Positions 10,416 through 21,612 of a DNA stretch of 64,000 nt are shown here, piece after piece. Within the stretch, counting starts at the first letter, position 1. Each line of letters begins with the position of its first letter. The notes under the pieces are model-generated. The model was not told where the DNA came from. It saw only the letters and a list, made by a program, of their open reading frames with translations, and made no database searches. Made by a program: the position numbers and the translations under genes. This stretch comes from Beta vulgaris subsp. vulgaris (taxonomy: Eukaryota; Streptophyta; Magnoliopsida; Caryophyllales; Amaranthaceae): contig NC_079206.1 of assembly GCF_026745355.1 (NCBI RefSeq), positions 31,853,323-31,917,322 on the forward strand. Reading direction: 5' to 3'.

Positions 10416-11377
10416 GTGATCTCTGCTCTACAAGTGCAGAAGTTGATGAGAAAGGGGTGTGAGCTGTTTTTCTGTAGTGTGCAAGATGTGAGTAAAGAAG
10501 CTGAGTTAAAACTTGAGGATGTTCCAATAGTGAATGAGTTTATGGACGTATTTCCGAGTGAAATTTCAGGTATGCCGCCTGCAAGAGCTGTCGAGTTTAC
10601 CATAGACTTAGTTCCTGGAACTGCACCTATATCTAAGGCACCTTATAGAATGGCACCTCCTGAGATGAGTGAGTTAAAGACGCAATTGCAAGAACTTTTG
10701 GATAAGGGTTATATCAGACCTAGTGCATCGCCTTGGGGAGCTCCTGTTTTGTTCGTGAAGAAAAAGGATGGGAGTATGAGATTATGTATGACTATAGGGA
10801 GTTGAATAATGTTACCATCAAGAACAAGTACCCTTTGCCTAGAATAGATGACCTATTCGATCAATTGAACGGAGCTAGTGTGTTCTCGAAGATTGACTTA
10901 CGTTCAGGATATCACCAGTTGAGGGTAGCTGATAAGGATGTACCTAAGACTGCTTTAGAACGCGTTATGGTCACTACGAGTTCACTGTAATGCCATTTGG
11001 GTTAACAATGCTCCTGCTATATTTATGGATTTGATGAATAGAATCTTTCAGATTTTTAGATAAGTTCGTAGTGGTTTTCATCGATGACATTTTGATTTAT
11101 TCGAGGAATGAAACCGAACACGATGAACATTTGAGGATTATCTTGAAACCTTGAGGAAGAACCAATATATGCCAAGTTCTCTAAGTGTGGATTTCGTTTG
11201 GAGAAAGTAGCATTCTTGGGTCATTTTGTGTCTAAGGAAGGAGTTCTGTAGATCCTGCTAAGATTCAAGCTGTGAGTGAGTGGCCAACTCCAAAGAGTGT
11301 GACTGACATTAGAAGTTTCTTGGGTTTAGCTGGCTATTATAGGAGATTTGTGAGGATTTCTCGAAGATAGCAGACCT
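10416..11377 (+). pseudogene. E1 reverse transcriptase, frameshifted
   Basis: Carries the leader PFRMAPPE-like block ([20 protein letters not shown]), the [13 protein letters not shown] block, the fingers region [13 protein letters not shown], and the catalytic [11 protein letters not shown] at about 11074-11100. The frame changes near 10790, 10985, 11000-11160 and 11240. It would copy element RNA to DNA. Order and motifs are normal for Ty3/gypsy. Confidence 0.87.
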
Positions 11378-11842
11378 ATGACGAATTTAATGAAAAAGGA
11401 GACCAAGTTTGAGTGGAATGAGAAGTGTGAGGAAGCCTTCCAGATCTTGAAAGATCGTCTAACCACTGCACCTGTCTTAACCCTACCTGATGGGAATGAG
11501 GGATTTGAGGTCTATAGTGATGCTTCGAAGAATGGTTTGGGTTGTGTATTGCAACAGAATGGGAAGGTAATAGCTTATGCATCGCGTCAACTGAAACCCT
11601 ATGAGGCTAATTACCCTACCCATGATCTAGAGTTAGCTGCCATTGTATTTGCATTGAAGATTTGGAGACATTATCTTTATGGGGCAACCTGCAAGATATT
11701 CACAGACCATAAGAGCTTGAAATACATATTTACCCAAAAAGACTTGAATATGAGACAAAGGAGATGGCTAGAGTTGATTAAGGATTACGATCTAGACATC
11801 CAGTATCATGAGGGAAAGCCAATGTGGTTGCTGACGCCTTGA
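11378..11842 (+). CDS. E1 RNase H domain segment
   Basis: A 154-codon open segment with the gypsy RT-connection and RNase H signature: [49 protein letters not shown] and [16 protein letters not shown]. It starts at an internal ATG because the upstream RT frame is broken, and ends where the next lesion falls. It would degrade the RNA strand after copying. Confidence 0.85.
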   Translation: MTNLMKKETKFEWNEKCEEAFQILKDRLTTAPVLTLPDGNEGFEVYSDASKNGLGCVLQQNGKVIAYASRQLKPYEANYPTHDLELAAIVFALKIWRHYLYGATCKIFTDHKSLKYIFTQKDLNMRQRRWLELIKDYDLDIQYHEGKPMWLLTP

Positions 11843-12195
11843 GTAGGAAATCGAGTCATAGCTTAGTACTTTGATAGTTCCTGAGGAGTTGTGTAGAGAT
11901 ATGCAAAGGTTGAACCTAGAAATTTTAAATCCTGGGGAAAGTGAGGCAGACTCAGTAATCTTTCTTTGGGAGTGTCAATTTTCGATGAGATCATTGAGGG
12001 TCAAGTTGGGGATGAGCATCTAGATAAGATAAAAGAGAAAATGAAGCAAGGTAAGGAGTAGACTTCAAGATTCATGAGGATGGGAGTCTAAGGTTTAAGG
12101 GACGGTGGTGTGTACCACAGAAGTGTAACGATCTAAAGAGACGTCTTATGGATGAGGGCATATACTCCGTATTCTGTGCACCCTGGGGGTGACAA

Positions 12196-12906
12196 GTGTA
12201 TAAGGATCTTAAGGTGATATATTGGTGGCCGAACATGAAACGAGAGGTAGCCGAGTATGTGTCTAAGTGTCTAACCTGTCAGAAAGTGAAGATAGACCAT
12301 AAGAGGCCCATGGGGACAGTCCAACCACTAGAGGTTCCTGGATGGAAGTGGGATTCGATTTCTATGGACTTTGTGACTGCCTTACCCAAGTCGAGGAGTG
12401 GAAATGATACCATTTGGGTTATAGTGGATAGACTGACCAAGTCCGCTATTTTCATACCTATTAAGGAGACATGGAAGAAGAAGCAACTCGCTACAACCTA
12501 TATCAAGCATGTAGTGAGATTGCACGGAGTCCCAAAGGACATTATTTCAGACCGTGACTCTAGATTTCTATCTAAGTTTTGGAAGAAGGTACAAGCAAAC
12601 CTTGGGACAACATTAAAGATGAGTACCGCCTTTCACCCTGCGACCGATGGTCAGACTGAGCGGACTAACCAAACTATGGAAGACATGTTGCGAGCTTGTG
12701 CTATAGATTTTCAAGGAAGTTGGGAGGACCAATTAGATTTGATTGAGTTCTCTTACAATAATAGTTACCATGCGAGTATCAAGATGGCACCTTTTGAGGC
12801 GTTATATGGTCGGAAGTGTAGAAGTCCCATTTGCTGGAACGACTATAGTGAGAATGTAGTTTTGGGGACAGAATTCATTGAGGAGACCGTCAAAACGTTA
12901 GATTGA
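12196..12906 (+). CDS. E1 integrase zinc-finger end and catalytic core
   Basis: 236 codons open. CLTCQKVKIDHKRP is the Cys pair of the HHCC finger, whose His half lies upstream of a frame break near 12190. Core motifs: first Asp in SMDFVTALPKSRSG, second in DIISDRDSRFLSKFW, Glu in GQTERTNQTMEDMLR. It would insert the DNA copy. The 3' end runs four bases into the chromodomain ORF at 12903. Confidence 0.88.
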   Translation: MYKDLKVIYWWPNMKREVAEYVSKCLTCQKVKIDHKRPMGTVQPLEVPGWKWDSISMDFVTALPKSRSGNDTIWVIVDRLTKSAIFIPIKETWKKKQLATTYIKHVVRLHGVPKDIISDRDSRFLSKFWKKVQANLGTTLKMSTAFHPATDGQTERTNQTMEDMLRACAIDFQGSWEDQLDLIEFSYNNSYHASIKMAPFEALYGRKCRSPICWNDYSENVVLGTEFIEETVKTLD

Positions 12907-13436
12907 TTCAGGCTAGAATTCAAGCTGCGCAAGATAGGCAGAAGAGTTACGCAGACTTAAAGCGGCGCGAAGATGAGTTCGCTGTAGGTGATAAAGTATT
13001 CCTGAAAGTATCACCCACCAAAGGCGTTATGCGATTTGGGAAAAAGGGCAAGCTGAGTGCTAAATATGTAGGCCCATATGAAATTTTGGAGCGCATTGGG
13101 AAAGTAGCTTATAGATTGGCATTGCCAATGGAGTTTGAAAAGATGCACGATGTGTTTCACATATCCCAATTGAAGCGCTATATCCCTGATGAGCGCCATG
13201 TGTTAGAGCCTGAACGAGTGCAGATAGATAGTAGCCTCACTTATGAGGAAAGACCTGTCAAGATTCTCGACAGGAAAGTGCGTAGTACGCGTAACAAGGA
13301 TGTGCATATTGTCAAAGTTCTTTGGTCTAACCACGAGTCAGAAGAGGCAACGTGGGAAGCCGAAGAGGATATGAAGAAAAAGTATCCAGACCTATTCCTT
13401 GAGGTGAGTTACGAGGGCGTAACTCGTTTTCTTTAA
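12903..13436 (+). CDS. E1 integrase C-terminus with chromodomain
   Basis: 177 codons. The first half has the GPY-type module (VGPYEILERIGKVAYRLALP, HDVFHISQLKRY). The last 50 residues form a chromodomain: DRKVRSTRNKDVHIVKVLW, then WEAEEDMKKKYPDLF. Chromodomains steer chromovirus integration to modified chromatin and mark this element as a chromovirus. It sits in another frame from the core, through one lesion near 12900. The TAA stop overlaps an upstream polypurine-like tract. Confidence 0.88.
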   Translation: MIQARIQAAQDRQKSYADLKRREDEFAVGDKVFLKVSPTKGVMRFGKKGKLSAKYVGPYEILERIGKVAYRLALPMEFEKMHDVFHISQLKRYIPDERHVLEPERVQIDSSLTYEERPVKILDRKVRSTRNKDVHIVKVLWSNHESEEATWEAEEDMKKKYPDLFLEVSYEGVTRFL

Positions 13437-13446
13437 GGGGGGTAGA
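13432..13446 (+). other. Upstream copy of the E1 polypurine tract
   Basis: TTTAAGGGGGGTAGA, identical to the tract next to the 3' LTR (13700-13714) but 268 bp upstream and overlapping the pol stop codon. The same pair occurs in E2. Confidence 0.7.
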
Positions 13447-13699
13447 ATGCGATAAATTTCGCGCTTTTTGTCTATTTTTATGACATTTTCATGTATATGT
13501 ATGCCTATGTTGGGCAATTTGCACATGTTAGTGCAAAAGAAGTAGAGTCTCCGCATAAGAAAAGTGTTCGTAAGTAACAAGTGTTTAAAAATGGGAAAGT
13601 GCACAGAGGCACTATCTTTTCTTCAAAGATTTTCGAAATGATGAGTTCAGACTTTCGAAAACAAGAGGGTTTTGTGTTAAGTTTCGGGACGAAACTTCT
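13447..13699 (+). other. E1 3' spacer between the two polypurine tracts
   Basis: About 250 bp without sense coding. An antisense ORF of about 60-70 codons reads through both this spacer and its E2 counterpart, probably because the DNA is homologous rather than because it is used. Confidence 0.5.
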
Positions 13700-13714
13700 T
13701 TTAAGGGGGGTAGA
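13700..13714 (+). other. E1 polypurine tract
   Basis: TTTAAGGGGGGTAGA ending one base before the 3' LTR. This is the normal plus-strand priming position. Confidence 0.85.
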
Positions 13715-13715
13715 C

Positions 13716-16237
13716 TGTAATCCCCCACATTTTTAAAGGATTTTCATAAATATATTAAGTTATTTATGTAATTATATTAAATCCAAATAGTTTGGAAAAT
13801 GATTTGACTTTTAAAAAGGGTTGACTATTTTAAAAGTCAACTAAAAATATTTTTCTAAGCTTAATAAAGTTTGTAAATTTTAATTAAGCGGTTTTAAATA
13901 AGAGTTTAATTATTAAAAGTATATTTGAAAAGAAACTTAATGGAATCAAAAGCCCAAAAGAAATAAAAAGGGAAAGGAATTTGATGACTAAAGTCCTAAC
14001 AAGCCCATCTTGTTAGTCATCAAAGTTTAATTATTGAAATCCTTTTCCTAAGCCCAATAGGATTAGCCTATTGTTTTAATTATTGAATTCTTTCCTTTTC
14101 CTAAGCCCAATAGGATTAGCCTATTTAAATATCCTAAAACCCGAATTTTTGCCCTACACTTATTTTCTCTCTCCTCACTTGCACGTGATTTCGAATTCTC
14201 TCTCCCTCACTCGACATTTTCTCTCTCCTCTTCCTCTTGTGCGTGATTCCATCTTTTCTCTCAAAAATCGTTTCTTCTTCGCTAAGTAACGTTTCTTGTT
14301 GAACAAGAAACGTCACAAACATATTTTTTGAAGCCGAAAAAGCTGCTGCCGCCGTGCTCTTGCTGCTTTTCAGTCCGGCGCCCTTCTTCCTCCTCTTATT
14401 TTGGTTGTTTTCTTTACTTCTCCTTTAAGATTCCATTAAAGTTCAATTTTTATTTTATTTTATTATATATTGCATGATTTCGATTTGAGTTATTATTTTA
14501 TTATGAAATATGTATTTTTCGGATCATATGTATAAAAGAAAATTTCAGATTTATTATTTTTAGTTTTAATCATGAAAGATGTGATTTTTAGGGTTTTAAA
14601 TCACTAGAAATCGCATATTTAGAGTATGAATATGATTTTGATTGGAATACGATTTTTATATTCATTTAAAATATTTTCAGAAGGTTTAGAAAATTTTATA
14701 GTTGCTGGAAATTCAGAAAGTTAATATTTTAAGGTTTTTAATCACTAGAATAGTTTATCTATACTAGGGATTAAAAATAATGAGAGTTTAAATTATAAAA
14801 GCGATTTTTAAAGAAGTTTAAAAGGGTTTGGGAAATTTTAAAGTTGCTGTATTTTTTTAGTACAAGTATTTATTCGATTTCTTGGTTGTTTTAGGCGGAG
14901 AATTCACTGTAGGGGACTTTTAGTGCTTAAAAGTGGCCTACCGTAACGTTTATACGAGGTACGTACATAGTCTACGTGCTAAATGGTTAGAAACCATGCT
15001 CTAGGGATGTTTTTTAATGTAGTATCATGTATAGGACCTTGTAGTTCATATATATGATTTACTGAGATGGCTTTACATGTTATTTGCTTGAATGCTACAT
15101 GTAAACTAAGAATATGTTTAAGTATGACTTGTTTGTATGGAAGTTTGATGCAAGCAATTAAGTTTGGTTTGGTATTAATTCGTGAGTGAATTAATGTAAG
15201 TAAATTGGAATCATGGATTCTTTGATTTATTAATTTATCTTATAAGAACCGAGGATCTTATTTGGTAATTTGGTTTATACCTATGTAAAGGTACGGATTT
15301 CTGTTGGCTGGGTTCAACAAAGGATAAAAAGAAATAAAAGGGAGTCTTGATTGATAAGTTGTGAACACTTGTTAATCTAAAGATAAAAGGAATTTTGTTG
15401 TGATTATGTGATTATGAATTGTGTATTATTTGGTTGTTGTGGTGTCATCACAAGTATTAAAAGGAATGCAACGTAAAGTGAAACGAGAATAAGTTATAGA
15501 CTTTAGACTAGTGCACGTCTAGAGTTGGACATAAGGGTGGGTTATGGTGAGCGTGCCATAGCTTTTCTAGGATGGGTTGATCACCATCCCTTTTTATTCA
15601 AAGGTTCCTCGATATCGCAGGTCACTCTGAAATGTGGAGTCGCGCCCCCATTTCATTTTTATTGGCAGGACAACTCGTCTAATAACTATTCCATTAAAGT
15701 GATAAAAAGTTAATTTAAGTTTAGTTCAGTAAAAGTCGTCTGCAGAGTATTACTTATTTATGTTGTTATTTATCCCTGCAAATTCATGTGTAGTATCATG
15801 TTTAGGATTGTTTTTGTCTGATATGTAGTACTCAGCTTTGCTGATTACGTGCGTGTTTGTGTGTGTGATCATGGCTTTGCCTATTGATCCTGTGGTGATC
15901 CTTCGGGGGAGCAGAGTCAATAAAGCATTGACATTACAGGTTCGAAGATGCATACATTGGGGAATCTGGAATGGAGAGCTTTTATGATAGTAGTATTTAA
16001 GTTGTTTCTAGGAGTTTATATTTTCAGACTTTAGCTTTGATTGGTGTGTTTCAGTTCAAACATTGTTTGACTCTTATTTCATAAGTTCAATAAAGTTGGT
16101 TTTGTTTTAGTAAGTTTTCCGCTGCAAAATTCTGAGTAAGCCGAAACGTTTTCACACGGGCGATAATGCCTGGGTAATTCTCTAAGTTTTATATTATAAA
16201 GTATTTTCTAGAAAAAGAGAATTATCGGGGTGTTACA
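13716..16237 (+). repeat. E1 3' LTR
   Basis: 2522 bp, TGTAATCCCC to GGTGTTACA. It carries the same W-boxes, TATA-like box and palindrome (14289-14313) as the 5' copy. Confidence 0.92.
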
Positions 16238-16242
16238 CACAT
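16238..16242. repeat. E1 target site duplication, right
   Basis: CACAT, the same five bases as 4847-4851. Confidence 0.92.
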
Positions 16243-16430
16243 CTTCCTGCTTTTTTGTTTCTCACATCTATGGCATGCCCAGCTTCTCTCTGTTTTTTTG
16301 CATCTTTACATATCCTATCTAATGTCATCCTACTTATGCCATGCTTTTTTGCTATTGCTGTTTTTAAACCCCATGCAAATTTACCATTTACTTCAGAGGT
16401 AAGTAGGTCATCAACCAACATTCTTCTTTT
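16238..16430 (-). pseudogene. Mariner-like transposase, N-terminal helix-turn-helix part
   Basis: This is the half of the transposase gene on the far side of E1. The open frame (16233-16421, with coding-like sequence slightly upstream) encodes a helix-turn-helix-type DNA-binding segment (AIAKKHGISRMTLDRICKDA) and stops at the E1 insertion. Its last residues and the first residues at 4846 are the normally contiguous part of the family. It would bind the terminal repeats. An acidic ORF lies just upstream, possibly separated by an intron or a frameshift. Confidence 0.82.
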
Positions 16431-16496
16431 TGTTAAAGTTAAGTGTGGTTTTTGGGTTGTTGAACTTACATTGTGTTCTATTTCTGTGTTTTGTTG

Positions 16497-16700
16497 TTAT
16501 GGGTTACCCTGGTGATTTGGTTGCTCTGATTGACTGCCATCTGCTGCTGCTGTACCTCCATCATCATCATCCTCTGTGTCATCATCACTGTTGTAATGTG
16601 TCCACATCTCATGCATCAGCAACTCATCCTCCATGCCTTCTATTTCCAGCAGCTCTTGAAGGCAAAACTCCCCTGCTCCTCCATCATCTGCTGACCCCAT
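16497..16700 (-). CDS. Acidic 67-aa ORF, probable transposase N-terminus
   Basis: A short ORF with an acidic run (DDDTEDDDDGG) lies in the right position and strand to be the N-terminal extension of the mariner transposase, which is often acidic in plant elements. It stops at 16497 in a different frame from the helix-turn-helix part, so an intron or lesion lies between 16430 and 16497. The assignment rests mainly on position. Confidence 0.5.
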   Translation of the reverse strand: MGSADDGGAGEFCLQELLEIEGMEDELLMHEMWTHYNSDDDTEDDDDGGTAAADGSQSEQPNHQGNP

Positions 16701-17227
16701 CTGTTTATAAGCTGGACCAGATTTTTTGAAGACTGAAGTGTGAAGTTTTTTGTGGAAACTTCAGTTCTTAATTAAGTAGGAATTTTTTGTAATTGTTCCT
16801 GTGCAATGTGTGTGCAGTGATTTGTGGGAACAATCTGATTTTTGTAAAGAAACTAAACCATGGTGCTAAACAATATTTTCTCTCTCCTCATTTTGGGAAA
16901 TAAGCCCTCATTTAATTTTTGGGGGTTTAGAGGATAGAGTTTGGAAAATGTAGCCTTAAACAATGTTTGAAATGCTGAATTTCAATTTTTTGCAAATTTT
17001 CAACTTTATGAAAATTTTGGAGGGAATTGGTTTTGCTGCAAAAATTTTGGCTCCCCTTCCCCTCTCTCATCAGCGTGTAGGTAATAGAGAATTGGAAGAA
17101 CCAACTAGTGGTCCCTCTTTTCTCTCTCCTCCTTTCCCTTAAACCCCCATGTGCAATGGTCCCCACCCCTTTAATCCCTATACTTATTCTCTCCTAATCA
17201 CTCCTCCAATTTTTGCCTAGAAAACCA
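16701..17227. other. Right subterminal region of the mariner element
   Basis: No gene. It would contain the transposase promoter and leader. It has several TTTTGG and CTCTC runs and ends at the right inverted repeat. Confidence 0.45.
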
Positions 17228-17267
17228 CAATTTTTGAAAGTGTAACATCTAAAAAAAACGGAGGAAG
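17228..17267 (-). repeat. Right terminal inverted repeat of the mariner element
   Basis: Reads GAAAGTGTAACATCT, an A run, then ACGGAGGAAG up to 17267. It is the inverse of the left end and is followed by TA. Confidence 0.85.
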
Positions 17268-17298
<31 letters not shown>

Positions 17299-17299
17299 G
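17268..17299. repeat. (TA)n tract right of the mariner element
   Basis: TA repeats directly after the mariner right end, ending at TAGAGGTAGGATCC. Confidence 0.85.
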
Positions 17300-17970
<671 letters not shown>

Positions 17971-17983
17971 ATATATATATATA

Positions 17984-18267
17984 AGTGAGTTCTTATGAGA
18001 ATGCATACTTATATGAGAAATGAGAATGAAATTTACACGCTATAACTCTTATGAATAAGTGATGTAACTCTAATGAAAAAAATGACTTAACTCCAAAAAC
18101 AAAATATTTGAAAAAAAAATTCAAAAAAAAAACAATTTTTTTTTTGAATTCAAATTTTCTTAGAGGGATATAATTCTAATGAATAAGTATTGTAACTCTA
18201 ATCCAATCGTGTGGTTGAGATTCATTCTCATTTCTCATGTAAGGAACTTTCTCATGTGATCTTGCCT
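17984..18267. mobile_element. (TA)n-flanked MITE, GAGAATGA family, copy 2
   Basis: Clear homologue of 17695-17970 in the same orientation, starting AGTGAGTTCTTATGAGAATG and ending CTCATGTGATCTTGCC, again between TA tracts. Confidence 0.65.
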
Positions 18268-18270
18268 ATA

Positions 18271-18333
<63 letters not shown>
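18268..18333. repeat. (TA)n microsatellite
   Basis: TA repeats between the second GAGAATGA MITE and a plastid-like segment. Confidence 0.9.
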
Positions 18334-18334
<1 letters not shown>

Positions 18335-18349
18335 TACGTAATCAAATTC

Positions 18350-18985
18350 AGAAGGTTTCTAATTAGATTTCTAATCACAGTATTTCATTTAAGTATCGTG
18401 TGTAATATTCTTCCTTGTACACGCATTTTTTTTTCATTTCCATTCGAGCCTGAACCTAAGTTTTGATGAGGTTGAATCCACTTTTCTTCTTGACTAACCC
18501 CTCCCTTCTATTTTTTTGAGCATTGGATTTTTTTTTCACAACAAAAAAGAGATACAAAATGCTAAAAACTGGAATGAAAAGCGTCCATAGTCTAATGGAT
18601 AGGACGTAGATCTTCTAAATCTTTGGTACAGGTTTAAATCCTATTGGACGCAATTTATTAACATATTTTTTTTTAGATATCAATATAAAAAGTGTTTTTT
18701 TTAATACTAAAAAAAATTTAAAAGGATCCATTTCTTTATCCTTGTGAAAGGATAAAATATATATTGATTCATATTTGCAAAGATAATGTTCCTATCCCTT
18801 AATTTGATATTTCGATAAATGATTATTCGATTCTTTTTCCCTTTTCTTTTTAGATCAAAATTCCTTGATTCTTAGGCTTCGATGAAATCGGAATAACTCC
18901 TATACTACTACATTTCATTTGTATGAATTCGAATGGGATTCCACTATTTCTTATTGATTCTTAAAAGGTGGCAATTTGTTTGGGT
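18350..18985 (+). other. Nuclear copy of plastid DNA around trnR-UCU
   Basis: Contains a plastid-type trnR-UCU (18581-18652), followed by AT-rich sequence that looks like the plastid trnR-atpA spacer. Limits are approximate. The part left of 18560 is less certain. It lies in the long AGD14-like intron. Confidence 0.6.
18581..18652 (+). pseudogene. trnR-UCU: Plastid-derived trnR-UCU copy
   Basis: 72 nt with acceptor arms GCGTCCA and TGGACGC, anticodon loop CTTCTAA (anticodon TCT) and a T-loop with TTTAAATCC. It resembles plastid tRNA-Arg(UCU). The anticodon stem pairs T-A, A-T, G-C and A-T with one T-T mismatch at its base. As a nuclear copy inside an intron it is unlikely to work as a tRNA gene. 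Confidence 0.72.
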
Positions 18986-19054
18986 ATTATATGGACCTCT
19001 AAGCTAACCATAAAGTGAAAAGGATGAAAACCCAGCATTAAAATATAAAATCAC

Positions 19055-19186
19055 CTGTGAAGTTTTCAAGCCAAAAAATAGATCAGTACTAGAGGACGTA
19101 TTGTCGAAAGAAACTTGTGAATTCAAGCCTTGCATGTCTATACTGTGGGGCTGTTGTACATTGCCTTCATCAAAGGCTTTCCACAC
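19055..19186 (-). CDS. AGD14: AGD14-like exon, 44 codons
   Basis: 132 bp, phase 0 at both ends. Acceptor CTTGGCAG right of 19186, donor GTGATT left of 19055. Encodes a Ser/Asp/Gln-rich segment starting VWKAFDEGN, which follows the 230-codon exon across a 234-bp intron. Confidence 0.78.
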
Positions 19187-19420
19187 CTGCCAAGCAGAGT
19201 ATCAGATAAACATAATCAATTAAAAATTTCCTCTCTTTCGAACAGATAGAAAGTGGATCTATTGATAGATAGCGGCAGAACAGATTTACATCAGTTAGGA
19301 GGATGACGGATAAAAGGAAGTGGGAGAAGGTTTCGTAGCATATCCAAGTAACTAAATCAAGCACATCAAGTCTCATCAACCAAAGAATCATATATACATG
19401 TAACATACTCAGGAAATAAC

Positions 19421-20110
19421 CTGACTACTTGGCATGTTGGCAGGTTCATGAACAGTCTGCAGGCCCTTCAATGGATTAGACACCAAAAACGGAGGCGACT
19501 GAGTGGAGGAACTCTGGAATTCCGGCCACTGCAACCCGGCATTTGAGGATGGAACATAATTTAAATTTGATAAAGTAATTCCACCTTCTGATCCAGCTTC
19601 AGAGCCAACAGTATCTACGGTATTAGTACCAGGGATATCACCATGCTGAGGCGCATCAAATGTGGCCCACCCCTCATTACTTGGTTCTGATGACTCGGGT
19701 AGCTTTTGGTGTAAATTAGGAACAGTAGGATTCTGAGATGTCTGAGGAAGGAAACTTGAAGATGAGGAGCAGGATGTTTGGGGAAATTTTTTAGACAAAG
19801 CTGAAGAATCTGCAGGAAATTGAAACAAATCCACTGATGCAACAGATTCAACTCTTGATGCTTGAAACAGATCAAAACTCAGAGCTGAATTCGGTGCCGG
19901 CATTCCTGATGCATCCTCAAAGAAATTCAATCCACCAACACTTTCAACAGGCAATTGTGAGGGAGATAGAATGGTAGAGACTTTATTTTGAGTGGTGGCA
20001 TTTGAATGATTGGGCTCCGGAAAAGCATCAAACGAACTACCAGAATCAATTGATGGAAGAGACGCAGAATTCTTCTCAAATGATCCAACACTCACTGAAG
20101 ACATAGTTCT
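19421..20110 (-). CDS. AGD14: AGD14-like large central exon, 230 codons
   Basis: 690 bp, phase 0. Acceptor TTTCCTGCAG right of 20110, donor GTTATT left of 19421. Low-complexity Ser/Pro/Phe-rich disordered region, as in this family: RTMSSVSVGSF at the start, SVDLFQFP in the middle, and EGWATFDAP, a short motif shared by AGD14-like proteins. Such regions recruit trafficking partners. No lesion is visible. Confidence 0.8.
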
Positions 20111-20243
20111 CTGCAGGAAAACATTACTGTGGATTATAAACATAAAACCAGTACAGCTGCATCCAAAATTCTATATACAAGGCCTCAGCATACAAATAAA
20201 CATAGCAAAGATATAATGAAACTTACTACACTGAATTTATATA

Positions 20244-20569
20244 CTCCCTCGGTTTTTATTAGTTTACCCGCTTGTTTGGGCATAGAATGAGTCATAGAAG
20301 GAAAGAGAAAGTGCAAATTTATTGCCATATTGTATTGGAATAATGTTGTGGGCTAAGAAAAGTAGAGTGATAAGGTAAAGATAATAACAATTTGTGAAAA
20401 CATTCCGAAAACAAATTAAAAAGAAGTGGGTAAACTAATCTGGGAAAATCCAAAAAGGAAAGTGGGTAAACAAATAAGGGAAAATCCAAAAAGGAAAGTG
20501 GGTAAACAAACAAGGGAAAATCCAAAAAGGAAAGTGGGTAACCGATAAACTAATAAAAATCAGAGGGAG
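20244..20569. mobile_element. Stowaway-like MITE with internal tandem repeats
   Basis: Ends CTCCCTCGGTTTTTATTAG and its inverse CTAATAAAAATCAGAGGGAG, with TA on each side (20242-20243, 20570-20571). Stowaway MITEs are mobilised by mariner-type transposases. Three copies of a 36-bp unit (landmark GGGAAAATCC at 20442, 20478 and 20514) fill part of it. Confidence 0.82.
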
Positions 20570-21612
20570 TATCACATTTTGCATAATTCAGTATTCAAGC
20601 ATGCCACCCTGGAGCATATCGTTACAAATTAAGCACTATATAACTTAAACTGAGTCAGATATCCCGTCCAATCCCCTCCGCAACAATAAGATTATGTTTC
20701 CAAGGCATTTCTATTGTTCTTCACAATAGGGAGATATTGTACCTTATTTTCTGCTATTAATGCGCACAAGATCACAATTGAGTGATTCAATGGGGCTGAT
20801 TTCATACAAATCTTGAGGCCAATGGCCTCTGCTCTTGTTTCTGAACGTGGGTTTGTTTTTTATATCAGGCATCTCAATAGTGATACATAACATCATTGTA
20901 ACTTAGTTGTCAGCAGTTTCTACATCTGAAACTCTCGAGAAGAATTTGCCGGAGGAAACTACAGCATCTAAATGCAATAATTTCATAAGAATCCATCTGG
21001 TTTTATTTCGTATTTTACACTCCTGTCCTGACTCACCAAACTGCACACACAGACTAAACCCTTCTAGAAACAAAAATGTGTACTGTGAAAGAATGGAGCA
21101 GTTAGCTGATTAGCTCTACCTAGGACATCTTTGCAATTCACTGTAGTTACAATTTAATCTTGACTTCTGAGTCGACTGTTTACACTCCCCTGAACAGCTT
21201 TAGAAATGGTCGACAAATCAATAAGTTCAGTAATCAGTCACCTTGATCACCTGAGATTGCCTCCAACATTTCCATTTGCCTCCTTCACCTCCTTGTAATC
21301 ACTTATATTGCAACAGTGATGACCTTTCCCACCAACTACCCCACTCTCCCATTCTGATAACTGATGAACACATAAGTTTCTGAAATACAACTATTGCTCC
21401 CAGGTCACAATCATATTTCCTTATTTCACAGACCAGAAAGAGAAATCAAGGAAAAGTAGTAGAGGATGGATTTGCAAGCTGATAATGTAGTGTGGGCCGT
21501 GGGTATTAACCTATGAAGGTTATGCCAACAAACATTTTCGGAGGAATGTCAGACCACAAGCATACCATACCAATACCATAAATGATAATCCCCAATCCTA
21601 TATATATATATA

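Larger units (their letters stand above)
4852..16237 (+). mobile_element. E1: Ty3/gypsy Tekay-like chromovirus, complete but defective
   Basis: LTRs of 2508 and 2522 bp begin TGTAAT and end GTTACA. A 5-bp duplication CACAT flanks the element (4847-4851 and 16238-16242). Primer site, a small pre-gag ORF, gag, protease, reverse transcriptase, RNase H, integrase, chromodomain and polypurine tract occur in that order. The chromodomain after integrase and the TGTAA/TTACA ends point to the Tekay (Del) chromovirus lineage. Frameshifts break gag, protease, RT and integrase, so it cannot make its own proteins. It is inserted in the mariner transposase gene. E2 is a second copy of the same family. Confidence 0.93.
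891..17267 (-). mobile_element. Mariner-like DNA transposon carrying a second gene, split by E1
   Basis: The ends are inverted repeats starting CTTCCTCCGT, followed by 7 or 8 T and then AGATGTTACACTTTC, with TA on each side (889-890 and 17268-17269). The minus strand holds the transposase gene (from 16700 down to 3733) with the plant D,D39D catalytic signature. The plus strand holds a 260-codon ORF (1438-2220) just inside the left end. Removing E1 (11,386 bp) and one 5-bp duplication leaves about 4.99 kb. The two genes point inward from opposite ends, with a tandem-repeat block between them. Plant mariner elements usually encode only a transposase, so the second gene is unusual. The transposase is broken, so this copy is not autonomous. 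Confidence 0.82.

Noticed and set aside
13392..13604. Antisense ORF conserved in E1 and E2 (also 53704-53892)
   Set aside because: Similarity follows from homologous DNA; no sign of a promoter or coding selection could be seen.
18581..18652. A working nuclear tRNA-Arg gene
   Set aside because: The text is plastid type and continues as plastid-like spacer; it sits inside an intron.
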